DNA from: Clostridia bacterium
Lineage (GTDB): Bacteria > Bacillota > Clostridia > Oscillospirales > Acutalibacteraceae
Direction of reading: 5' to 3'
Assembly: GCA_017399065.1 (NCBI GenBank)
Contig: JAFQEL010000042.1
Span: 1 to 64,000, forward strand
DNA length: 64,000 nucleotides
Shown: one piece after another, positions 45,500-52,421 of the stretch
Layout of the letters: each line of letters begins with the position of its first letter
Numbering within the stretch: the first letter of the stretch is position 1
Notes under the pieces: model-generated
The model's database searches: none
What the model was told of the DNA's origin: nothing
Seen by the model: the letters and a program-made list of their open reading frames with translations, nothing else
Program-made: the position numbers and the translations under genes

Positions 45500-45565
45500 T
45501 ACCAATTTGGGGTGATTTGTACCAATCGATACACTTATTATAACTATAACCATACCAATAGTCAA
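45500..45565 (-). promoter_or_regulatory. dcw promoter with repeated MraZ-like boxes
   Basis: Minus strand TTGACT (45560-45565), a 17-base spacer and TATAAT (45537-45542). ATTGGTA occurs three times: 45553-45559, filling the spacer next to the -35 box; 45520-45526; and 45500-45506. The last two are 20 bp apart. MraZ proteins bind short direct repeats, so these are candidate operator boxes for autoregulation. Confidence 0.6.
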
Positions 45566-45684
45566 GCAAAATCACAAAATTTTTTCGAAAAATTTTGGCA
45601 ATTTTTTACGAACTTTTCCATTATTTATCAACAGATTTCATATCTTGTGGCGAACATTTATTCGCACACAAAAGAAGCCAAAAA

Positions 45685-45722
45685 AGCGGAAAACCACAGC
45701 ATAAAAGCTATGATTTTCCGCT
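45685..45722 (-). terminator. Second terminator between rpmB and mraZ
   Basis: AGCGGAAAA (45685-45693) pairs with 45714-45722, with a further partial stem in the loop, and TTTTTTGG follows on the minus strand. With the hairpin at 45771 it isolates the dcw promoter from rpmB transcription. Confidence 0.65.
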
Positions 45723-45770
45723 CAGAAAACACACTGTAAAATGTATATAATTATTAAAAAAAAATGAAAA

Positions 45771-45796
45771 AGAGACTGTCGCAACTGACAGTCTCT
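45771..45796 (-). terminator. Terminator after rpmB
   Basis: A 10-bp perfect stem, AGAGACTGTC (45771-45780) with 45787-45796 around GCAACT, followed on the minus strand by TTTTTCATTTTTTTTT. Confidence 0.9.
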
Positions 45797-45817
45797 AAAT
45801 CAATTCGGTTTACTTAA

Positions 45818-46006
45818 TCAGACAGCACGTGTAACCTTACCTGAACGAAGGCAACGTGTGCAAGCGTATACCCTCTTGGGTGAACCGTTTACAACAGCCT
45901 TAACGCGCTTGATGTTGGGCTTCCATGTTCTGTTGGAACGTCTGTGTGAGTGCGATACCTGGATACCGAATGTAACGCCTTTACCGCAGAATTCACATTT
46001 TGCCAT
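45818..46006 (-). CDS. rpmB: 50S ribosomal protein L28
   Basis: A 62 aa ribosomal protein with the zinc-binding form's two CxxC knuckles (CEFCGKG near the start, CTRCLRSG near the end) and the SHSHRRSNRTWKPNI core. The ATG at 46006 has GGAGGTG 8 bases upstream. A GTG at 46015 overlaps that site and is rejected. It is monocistronic with its own promoter and terminator. Confidence 0.96.
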   Translation of the reverse strand: MAKCEFCGKGVTFGIQVSHSHRRSNRTWKPNIKRVKAVVNGSPKRVYACTRCLRSGKVTRAV

Positions 46007-46052
46007 TTGCGGCACCTCCTTAAATAAAACTAAAGCTAAACGAACATCAATT

Positions 46053-46081
46053 ATATTAACAGATAATTAATTAAAAAGCAA
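46053..46081 (-). promoter_or_regulatory. Promoter of rpmB
   Basis: Minus strand TTGCTT (46076-46081), a 17-base spacer and TAATAT (46053-46058). Confidence 0.55.
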
Positions 46082-46114
46082 GTGTTTTTTTGTATTTTTT
46101 TAAACTATATAATA

Positions 46115-46429
46115 TTATTCTTTTGTGTATTTTGCCAATTCCTCACGAAGCCAGGCACAAGCGGCCGCCGCACCGTCATCATCGGCAGGGAAACACTGTA
46201 CAGTCATAGAATCCTTATCGCTAAGGTCATATGACTTCCAGCCGATATAGTAGCGTGCTTCAATCTGCTTATCACCCTCATCGGGAACAAGCACCGTCAG
46301 CCTGTAGCGGAACTGATCGTCAAACACGCCGCCGTTATCTTTAAGTGCAACAGAGCCGAAATACGTATTGGGCTTGCCCCAGATAGGCACTGCACCGAGA
46401 AGATATTCAAAAGTAAGTTCGGGTATCAT
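46115..46429 (-). CDS. Small protein of the fucosidase operon, unknown
   Basis: A 104 aa soluble, acidic protein beginning MIPELTFEYLLGAVPIWG. It has alternating beta-like stretches (YRLTVLVPDEGDKQIEARYYIGW) and a final helix (AAACAWLREELAKY). No signal peptide, membrane segment or metal motif is visible and I do not recognise the family. The start at 46429 follows AAGGAGACAAATT. It lies 11 bp after the second GH29 gene, so it is probably translated from the same mRNA and may assist or follow fucose-glycan breakdown. Confidence 0.65.
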   Translation of the reverse strand: MIPELTFEYLLGAVPIWGKPNTYFGSVALKDNGGVFDDQFRYRLTVLVPDEGDKQIEARYYIGWKSYDLSDKDSMTVQCFPADDDGAAAACAWLREELAKYTKE

Positions 46430-46440
46430 AATTTGTCTCC

Positions 46441-47787
46441 TTAGTATGCGGCAATTCTGTTGATAATCGGTTCGCCTCTCGATGCCTCAACAACTATTTT
46501 AAACATATCGCAGCGGACATCTTCCTCAATAATACGCTTGTTGCCTATAGTCGTAAAGTTGGAGAATATCTTCTCCCACAAGCCGTTTTTACGTCTTACG
46601 ATACAGAAAGACTCAACGCGCTGACCCTGAGTTATATCCTCTCCAAGCTCGAAAAAGCTTATATCCTTCTCTTCACCCAGTTCAACAAGATATTCACACT
46701 GATAACCTCCGAGCGAGGTGCGTGTTACCTTGGCACCCTCACATAGGTCAACAGAAAAGCTTGAACGGATTTTATCGCCGAGTTCTTTAAGCCTTTCGAT
46801 ATCGCGAGGGTCAAACCTGCCGTTCGGCATGGGAGGAATATTTAGATTAAACGTTGTATTACCGCCGACAGAGCGGAGATAAGTATTAAAAAGACGTTCG
46901 AGAGAATGAGGTTCTTCATCAGGATGATAAAACCAGCCCGGACGGATAGACATATCTATCTCAGACGGACAGAACACAAGACCGTCTGAATATATTATGT
47001 TTTCGAGTGTACCGATATTCTTATCGCCATTGCCTATATGCTTCAGCTCACCGTCAAGCAGTTTTCCTTCGGTCTGCTTTTCGCAAAAACTGCAAAGCTC
47101 CCACGGCACAACTGCCCACTCTGCCGCACGTGCACTGCCCGACTCATTGCCGCACCAACGTATATCAGGACCGTCATCCTTGAATATCGTGGCATCGGGC
47201 TGATACTTACGCACAAGCTCGAAATAAGACTCAAACTCGTAAATCTGCTTTTTACCGGTCGGACCTTCGCCGCAGGCACCGTCAAACCAGACGTGAAAAA
47301 CCTCGCCGTAATTTGTGAGAAGCTCGGTAAGCTGCGCACGGTAGAAATCGTTATATTCGTCTGTACCGTATATATCGCAGTTTCTGTCCCACGGAGAGAG
47401 ATAAAATCCAAACCTGATACCGCCTCTGCGGCAGGCATCTGCAAACTCACGCACAATGTCGCCCTTACCGTTTTTGTAGGGACTGTTCTTTATGCTGTGC
47501 TCAGTCGTTTCGGTCTGCCATAAACAGAAGCCGTCGTGATGCTTGGCAGTTATAACCGCGCCCTTCATACCCGCAGATTTGATAGCCTCAACCCACTCGT
47601 CACAGTCAAGCTCGGTAGGATTGAAAATCGCAGGGTCTTCCTTACCCGTACCCCACTCAAGCCCCGTATATGTGTTGGGGCTGAAGTGAACAAAGGCATA
47701 AAACGGAGTTTCTCTGAGATGTCTTAACTGACGCTCGGTAGGCACTACCCTGCCTGCTTTTTCAAGAAAGAATTTTATATCACTCAT
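46441..47787 (-). CDS. Alpha-L-fucosidase, glycoside hydrolase family 29 (second copy)
   Basis: A 448 aa GH29 enzyme: ETPFYAFVHFSPNTYTGLEWG, GAVITAKHHDGFCLWQT, the probable nucleophile D169 in VWFDGACGEGP, and NTTFNLNIPPMPNGRF. A small C-terminal beta domain follows. The sequence is of the GH29 group with the FVHFSPNTY motif, different from the first copy, so the two probably have different linkage preference. No signal peptide. Its start overlaps the stop of the upstream membrane-protein gene by four bases (ATGA), so translation is coupled. Confidence 0.9.
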   Translation of the reverse strand: MSDIKFFLEKAGRVVPTERQLRHLRETPFYAFVHFSPNTYTGLEWGTGKEDPAIFNPTELDCDEWVEAIKSAGMKGAVITAKHHDGFCLWQTETTEHSIKNSPYKNGKGDIVREFADACRRGGIRFGFYLSPWDRNCDIYGTDEYNDFYRAQLTELLTNYGEVFHVWFDGACGEGPTGKKQIYEFESYFELVRKYQPDATIFKDDGPDIRWCGNESGSARAAEWAVVPWELCSFCEKQTEGKLLDGELKHIGNGDKNIGTLENIIYSDGLVFCPSEIDMSIRPGWFYHPDEEPHSLERLFNTYLRSVGGNTTFNLNIPPMPNGRFDPRDIERLKELGDKIRSSFSVDLCEGAKVTRTSLGGYQCEYLVELGEEKDISFFELGEDITQGQRVESFCIVRRKNGLWEKIFSNFTTIGNKRIIEEDVRCDMFKIVVEASRGEPIINRIAAY

Positions 47788-48629
47788 TTTGTTGCGAGTT
47801 CCTTTTTCTTTGACTTCTTTTCTGTAACGATATCTGTATAAAGATTATTTACATTATTCTTACCTGTATGGTGATAGGGCCATACAAGGAGCATAACGTA
47901 GACTATTGCACCGCCAATTGTGTTACAGATAATATCCTCCATTGTGTCCATAAGCGCCCAACGGTATTCGAAGGTAGCTTCAGTCCAGCCTTCAGCCCAG
48001 AGGCTTTCGCTGATAACGTGAGGGATTATGTGCGGATTTGCAAGAAATTCGTTTCCGTAAGTTGCAGCAGCATTCTGTGCCTCCTGATAGCACCAGTGCT
48101 GTGCATCAGAGCCAAAGAACTGGTCGAGAATGAACTCAACGATTTCCCATACGTTACCGCAGATAAATGAGAAGCCGAAAGCCGCAATAACAACAAAAGG
48201 AATGTGACTCCTGACTTTATCCCGGTGCTGCATTGCAGTAAGAGCCTCATATCCGAAGAGAGCACCTGCCGCACCGCCGAATATATGGAAAATAAGATCA
48301 TAGAACTGGAAACTGTAATAAAGGTTGAGGTATGCACCGCAGAAGGATGCCATAAAGAAGCCTATAACGGAAATATCCTGAATATAGGAAGGCAGATAAC
48401 GCATAAAGTTCTTTTTACTCATAGCCTGACAGATTTCCCAAGCAAACATACCGACAATATTAGCAGCCATCTGCTTGACCATCATAGGTCTGCCGCCATA
48501 AGACGTGAAGCCGAAAATCGAATCAAGAATGCCGAAAATCATAATGCAGCGGAAAAGCCACCACCATGCAATCTCCCACTTTTTCGGAATTTTTGTAATT
48601 CTTGAAAAATAATCTTTTACAACACTCAT
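47784..48629 (-). CDS. Polytopic membrane protein, possibly DUF2238/YjdF-like
   Basis: A 281 aa protein with about six to seven membrane helices. Conserved-looking polar residues sit in YDLIFHIFGGAAGALFGYEAL, GNVWEIVEFILDQFFG and DTMEDIICNTIGGAIVY, a pattern like YjdF/DUF2238 proteins, whose function is unknown. The C-terminus is lysine-rich. It lies between a HAD phosphatase and a fucosidase, overlapping the latter by four bases. It might be a transporter of the released sugar, but there is no direct support. ATG at 48629 follows GGGAGAAAAATT. Confidence 0.6.
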   Translation of the reverse strand: MSVVKDYFSRITKIPKKWEIAWWWLFRCIMIFGILDSIFGFTSYGGRPMMVKQMAANIVGMFAWEICQAMSKKNFMRYLPSYIQDISVIGFFMASFCGAYLNLYYSFQFYDLIFHIFGGAAGALFGYEALTAMQHRDKVRSHIPFVVIAAFGFSFICGNVWEIVEFILDQFFGSDAQHWCYQEAQNAAATYGNEFLANPHIIPHVISESLWAEGWTEATFEYRWALMDTMEDIICNTIGGAIVYVMLLVWPYHHTGKNNVNNLYTDIVTEKKSKKKELATK

Positions 48630-48654
48630 AATTTTTCTCCCTCAAAAAGAAATT

Positions 48655-49425
48655 TTATAATTGCTCGATGAGAGCCGCAATTGCATTCTCATCGTTTGAG
48701 CACAGTGTAATATCTGCCGCCGCACGCACACAGTCGAGTGCATTACTGACGGCAACACCCGTATCGGCACACCTGAGCATACCGATATCGTTTTCATAGT
48801 CGCCCACGCATATAAGCTTATCGGAATGCGTGTACTCTTTAAGCCACATAACCGCGTTATGCTTGCCGCCGTCAAGCGGATAGTACTCCATACCGCCCGG
48901 CCAACTGCGTTCGCAGTGATACCGATTCTTTGCAAAAGGCACAAAGAATGCCCGCGTTTCTTCGGTCAGTTCCTCATACGGGTCTGCCATATAAGTCATT
49001 TTATAGACCTTATTACAGGGGCTTGGGTCGATTTCATAAAGCTTACCGGTCTCTCCCCTGCCAATCGGCACAAAACCGTCGCTCGTATTGACAAGCAGAG
49101 TTTTGAGCTGAGGACAGCTGTCGAAAACATACTCTGCCTCATCAAAGCAGGATCTGTCCATTTCGGTACAGCGGACTATTTTATTCGTACCGTATTCGGA
49201 TATGACACAGCCGTTGAGTGAAACAACAAGCGTATTGGGCACAAAGACATCACGGTAGCAGTCAAGAAAATCCCAATATCTGCCTGTTGCGGCAGTAAAG
49301 AGACCTCCGCCCTGCTGAAACCGCTTTATAGCCTCGGCATTCTCACGGCTGAGCACCTTGTCGGTAGTGAGCAGAGTGCCGTCCATATCGGTGCATATAA
49401 GGCAACCGTCATAGCGTTTAGTCAA
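48655..49425 (-). CDS. HAD family hydrolase (Cof type)
   Basis: A 256 aa HAD phosphatase of the Cof/YidA group: motif I CTDMDGTLLT, motif II VVSLNGCVI, motif III Lys in GGKHNAVMWL, and motif IV CVGDYENDIGML. A C2B cap lies between motifs II and III. Such enzymes dephosphorylate sugar phosphates or related metabolites. The start is TTG at 49425 with AAAGGGTGG upstream. It is the first gene of the fucosidase operon, so it may act on a sugar phosphate produced there. Confidence 0.88.
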   Translation of the reverse strand: MTKRYDGCLICTDMDGTLLTTDKVLSRENAEAIKRFQQGGGLFTAATGRYWDFLDCYRDVFVPNTLVVSLNGCVISEYGTNKIVRCTEMDRSCFDEAEYVFDSCPQLKTLLVNTSDGFVPIGRGETGKLYEIDPSPCNKVYKMTYMADPYEELTEETRAFFVPFAKNRYHCERSWPGGMEYYPLDGGKHNAVMWLKEYTHSDKLICVGDYENDIGMLRCADTGVAVSNALDCVRAAADITLCSNDENAIAALIEQL

Positions 49426-49444
49426 AATCAGCCACCCTTTTAAA

Positions 49445-49484
49445 AAACTATGTATAGTTTATCAAAACTTGTCGCAAAAGGCAA
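49445..49484 (-). promoter_or_regulatory. Promoter and palindromic operator of the second fucosidase operon
   Basis: Minus strand TTGCCT (49479-49484), a 17-base spacer and TAAACT (49456-49461). A 7-bp perfect inverted repeat AAACTAT-GT-ATAGTTT at 49445-49460 overlaps the -10 box, a natural repressor site. Confidence 0.5.
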
Positions 49485-49523
49485 GAGAAAAAATGCATAT
49501 TAATAAATTGTAATAAATTAAAA

Positions 49524-49546
49524 AAGGTACTGTAACACAGCACCTT
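49524..49546 (-). terminator. Terminator after the second EamA gene
   Basis: AAGGTACTGT (49524-49533) pairs with ACAGCACCTT (49537-49546), including one G-U pair, and TTTTTTAATTT follows on the minus strand. Confidence 0.8.
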
Positions 49547-49554
49547 AAGAAAAG

Positions 49555-50475
49555 TTATTTCTTTTTACGCTCGGGAAGATTTGTGATAATTATGGCAGCA
49601 AACATCACAACACAGCCCACAGCTTCACGCACTTCAAGCTGTTCACCTTGTACAATCCACTCGGTAAGCACAGCAAAAACAGACTCAAGGCACATAAGCA
49701 GTGACGCTACTGCAGGCTTGGTATACTTCTGACCGATAATCTGAAGCGTATAGCCTGCACCGCTGCTCATAACACCCGAATAAAGCATAGGCACAAGTGC
49801 ACCTCTTATGCCTGTAAGAGTAGGTGTCTCGAAAATAAACATACATATTACTGACAGCACACCGACTACAAAGAACTGAGAGCACGAAAGAATAACGCCA
49901 TCGACTTTATCCGTAACGCTGTCGATATAAAGAATATGCACTGCAAAAAATGCGGCACAGCCAAGTGCAAGTATTTCGCCGAAGCCTATCGTAAGCGAAG
50001 AATCGACACAGAGAAGATATGCACCCGCACAGCCCATAAGCACCGCTGCCCAAACAGCAAAACGCTGCTTTTGTCTGAGAAACAGACCGAAAACAGGTAC
50101 AAGAAGCATATACAGTGCCGTGATAAAGCCGATTTTACCGGAAGCCGCCTCATCGATATAATTAAAAGCAAACTGCTGAAGGTTACTTGCACAGAAAAGT
50201 ATGATGCCGCAGATCAAGCCGCTTTTTGCCTGAATAAAAGCATCCTTTTTCTTCTGCTCTTTTGTGCGGGTATCGGTTTTACGCTTCCTCAGCTGCATAA
50301 AAAGTATCAGCGGAAGCAGCACTGCGGCACCCATAAGCATACGCAGACCGTTATATGTAAACGCACCTACATGGTCCTTACCGACATCCTGTGCAACAAA
50401 GGATGCACCCCAGATAATCGCAGCAAGCAAAAGGGCGGCATTACCGCCCATAGCTTTCTTTTTACTTATCTCCAT
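49555..50475 (-). CDS. EamA/DMT family transporter (second copy)
   Basis: A 306 aa ten-helix exporter. The first half begins ALLLAAIIWGASFVAQDVGKDHVGAFTYNGLRML and the second AVHILYIDSVTDKVDG... with the YTKPAVASLLMCLESVFAVLTEW ending typical of EamA. A long basic cytoplasmic loop (RKRKTDTRTKEQKKKD) lies after helix 2. Substrate unknown. It starts 5 bp after the upstream oxidoreductase stop and is probably cotranscribed with it. ATG at 50475. Confidence 0.88.
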   Translation of the reverse strand: MEISKKKAMGGNAALLLAAIIWGASFVAQDVGKDHVGAFTYNGLRMLMGAAVLLPLILFMQLRKRKTDTRTKEQKKKDAFIQAKSGLICGIILFCASNLQQFAFNYIDEAASGKIGFITALYMLLVPVFGLFLRQKQRFAVWAAVLMGCAGAYLLCVDSSLTIGFGEILALGCAAFFAVHILYIDSVTDKVDGVILSCSQFFVVGVLSVICMFIFETPTLTGIRGALVPMLYSGVMSSGAGYTLQIIGQKYTKPAVASLLMCLESVFAVLTEWIVQGEQLEVREAVGCVVMFAAIIITNLPERKKK

Positions 50476-50480
50476 AAAAA

Positions 50481-51764
50481 TTAAAACTCCATTGGTTTAC
50501 TGCCGTTTTCGCGTGACTTATCGGCAAGGAAAACGGTTTTATGACCTGCTACCGAATCAAAAATTGACGTACAGGAAACAGACGGCTTGCCGCCACTGAC
50601 ATAATTTACAAAGTCCTCGGCAATGCCGATATCACCGCCGCCGTGACCGCCGCCCTCTTCGAATGCAGAAAGGTCGATAACGTCTTCGTCATATTCCTTA
50701 TCCGGGTCGGGATTGATTGTGAGCACATGAATATCGTTATTTTCAAACTCGCCGAAAATTTCGCCCTTTGTGCCGACAATTTCAATTCTTCTCATCGGTC
50801 TTGCGGCACCGGCAATCATATTGTGCGTGCCCGTTGCACCGCTTTCGAAGTTGACCATAACGCTCTGGTGGTCAACAACATCGTTACCGCTCTTATAAAT
50901 ACACTTACCATAGGGACTGTCACCCTTGAGAAGATTGATTTTATCTTCAATAGTGGCATTCTCCATATCCTCAAGAGCCGACCAGACGTAGAACTCCCAC
51001 CTATCGGGATGGTCGATATAAATACGCTTTGCGGAATAAAGGCAGGAATTGACGTGAGGGCAGTCAACAAGGCACTTTGTGCCCGCACCCTCGGGAGCCA
51101 TTTCCGGCTTGAACTGGAATATTGAGCCGCAGCTTGAAACGGTTTTGGGCTTTGTTTCACTCATCATCCACATCATTATATCGAGATCGTGACAGCACTT
51201 TGCAAGAAGCATAGATGTTTTGCACTCTTCGGTTCTACCCCATTTACCTCTGACATAAGATGTTGAAGCGTGGTGGTAGCTGACGTGCTCAAATGTATTG
51301 ATGCTGATTATATCGCCAATTTCACCTGCAAGCAGACGCTCCTTGATAGCAAGGTAAAAAGGAGTATAGCGGAGCACGTGGCAAATCATAACCTTATTGC
51401 CGTATTCCTCAACGGCAGCAACAAGCTTTTCAAGCTCATCAATATTAACGGCAAAAGGCTTTTCGAGAAGCATATCGTAACCTGCTTTAAGCAAGGGAAG
51501 AGCTGTTTCAACGTGCTGGTGATCCATTGTACCGTTTATTACAGCATCCGCAAACTTCGGCACAGCCGCAAGCTCCTCAGCACTCGAGAAACAATTTTCT
51601 TTCGGGAAGCCGAACATTTTACGTGCCTTTTCACATCTGAAGGGATTGGGATCGGCAACGCCGACAATCCTGAGCTTATCGGGTGATTTAAGAGCAAGCT
51701 CGGCATAAGTGAAGGCACGGTGGCCTCCGCCGACGATAATTGCCGTTACGGGTTTTGCACACAT
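50481..51764 (-). CDS. Gfo/Idh/MocA family oxidoreductase
   Basis: A 427 aa NAD(P)-dependent enzyme of sugar or inositol metabolism. The Rossmann fold is at the N-terminus (VTAIIVGGGHRAFTYAELAL), then VINGTMDHQHVETALPLLKAGYDMLLEKPFAVN, where EKP holds the catalytic Lys. A Cys-rich insert (KCLVDCPHVNSC) lies near 235-250, and a GGGHGGGD stretch near the C-terminus. It may oxidise or epimerise a monosaccharide released by the nearby fucosidase. The substrate is inference. ATG at 51764 follows AGAGGTC, and a promoter lies at 51802. Confidence 0.9.
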   Translation of the reverse strand: MCAKPVTAIIVGGGHRAFTYAELALKSPDKLRIVGVADPNPFRCEKARKMFGFPKENCFSSAEELAAVPKFADAVINGTMDHQHVETALPLLKAGYDMLLEKPFAVNIDELEKLVAAVEEYGNKVMICHVLRYTPFYLAIKERLLAGEIGDIISINTFEHVSYHHASTSYVRGKWGRTEECKTSMLLAKCCHDLDIMMWMMSETKPKTVSSCGSIFQFKPEMAPEGAGTKCLVDCPHVNSCLYSAKRIYIDHPDRWEFYVWSALEDMENATIEDKINLLKGDSPYGKCIYKSGNDVVDHQSVMVNFESGATGTHNMIAGAARPMRRIEIVGTKGEIFGEFENNDIHVLTINPDPDKEYDEDVIDLSAFEEGGGHGGGDIGIAEDFVNYVSGGKPSVSCTSIFDSVAGHKTVFLADKSRENGSKPMEF

Positions 51765-51801
51765 AAAATAAGACCTCTAATCATAAAAAACATACAAGGA
51801 A

Positions 51802-51829
51802 ATAATATCATAATAGCAGAATTAGTCAA
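51802..51829 (-). promoter_or_regulatory. Promoter of the Gfo/Idh/MocA-EamA unit
   Basis: Minus strand TTGACT (51824-51829), a 16-base spacer and TATTAT (51802-51807). Confidence 0.55.
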
Positions 51830-51847
51830 GAAGAAAACATAAAAAAA

Positions 51848-51871
51848 CAGCCAAGACTTTCGTCTTGGCTG
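51848..51871 (-). terminator. Terminator after secG
   Basis: CAGCCAAGAC (51848-51857) pairs perfectly with 51862-51871 around TTTC, and a run of T follows on the minus strand. Confidence 0.92.
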
Positions 51872-51886
51872 AATGTTTGAGCTAAA

Positions 51887-52135
51887 TCAGAAAATTGTGG
51901 TGATAACCTTTGCAGCAAAAGCAATTACGAAGAAGCCGATACCTACAATCTTTGTAAGCTTGACAAGCTTAGCTTCCATTGTACGACCCTTATTCTTACC
52001 GAAGAATGTCTCTGCACCGCCGGCAATAGTACCGGAAAGGCCCTGAGAGTTACCCTCCTGAAGAAGAACAAGAGCTGAAATTGCAATAGCAAGAACAATA
52101 AGAACTACACCGAAAACTATTTCATACCATACCAT
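51887..52135 (-). CDS. secG: Protein translocase subunit SecG
   Basis: An 82 aa two-helix membrane protein of the SecYEG channel. Helix 1 (VVLIVLAIAISALVLLQEG), the conserved loop NSQGLSGTIAGGAETFFGKNKGR and helix 2 at the C-terminus fit SecG over its whole length. ATG at 52135 follows AAGGTGAATTATT. It has its own promoter and terminator. The rnr-smpB-tmRNA genes that follow secG in many Firmicutes are not here. Confidence 0.95.
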   Translation of the reverse strand: MVWYEIVFGVVLIVLAIAISALVLLQEGNSQGLSGTIAGGAETFFGKNKGRTMEAKLVKLTKIVGIGFFVIAFAAKVITTIF

Positions 52136-52222
52136 AATAATTCACCTTAACGCCTGCCCTAAAGCAAGTCTGTTACCCTTTCTTTTGAAAAATATATACA
52201 ATTTCCGTTTTTATACTCGAGT

Positions 52223-52251
52223 ATTCTACCATATAGTTTTTCATTTTGCAA
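52223..52251 (-). promoter_or_regulatory. Probable promoter of secG
   Basis: Minus strand TTGCAA (52246-52251), a 17-base spacer and TAGAAT (52223-52228). Confidence 0.55.
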
Positions 52252-52383
52252 TAGTTTTTTAAAAAAACTACAGATATTAAGGAAAAAATTTCAACGCATA
52301 CTGAAAAACTCATAGGTAAAAATACTGTAGACGGACAAAGAACGTAAAAAGTCAATGCGTTTGCTGCGTGCTTTCTCCGTCGG

Positions 52384-52414
52384 CTGTTAACGGCGGGGAA
52401 GCCTGCATTAACAG
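52384..52414 (-). other. Inverted repeat after the topoisomerase A gene
   Basis: CTGTTAA (52384-52390) pairs with 52408-52414, and an inner GGC/GCC stem extends it. No U-tract follows on the minus strand, so it is a weak or factor-dependent terminator, or a 3'-end protecting hairpin, at best. Confidence 0.4.
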
Positions 52415-52421
52415 TTACATA

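Noticed and set aside
52384-52414. Intrinsic terminator after parC
   Set aside because: The hairpin is reasonable but has no U-tract on the transcribed strand; listed only as an inverted repeat.
52136-52421. tmRNA or smpB near secG
   Set aside because: No tRNA-like ends or SmpB coding sequence are visible; the gap holds only the secG promoter and AT-rich sequence.
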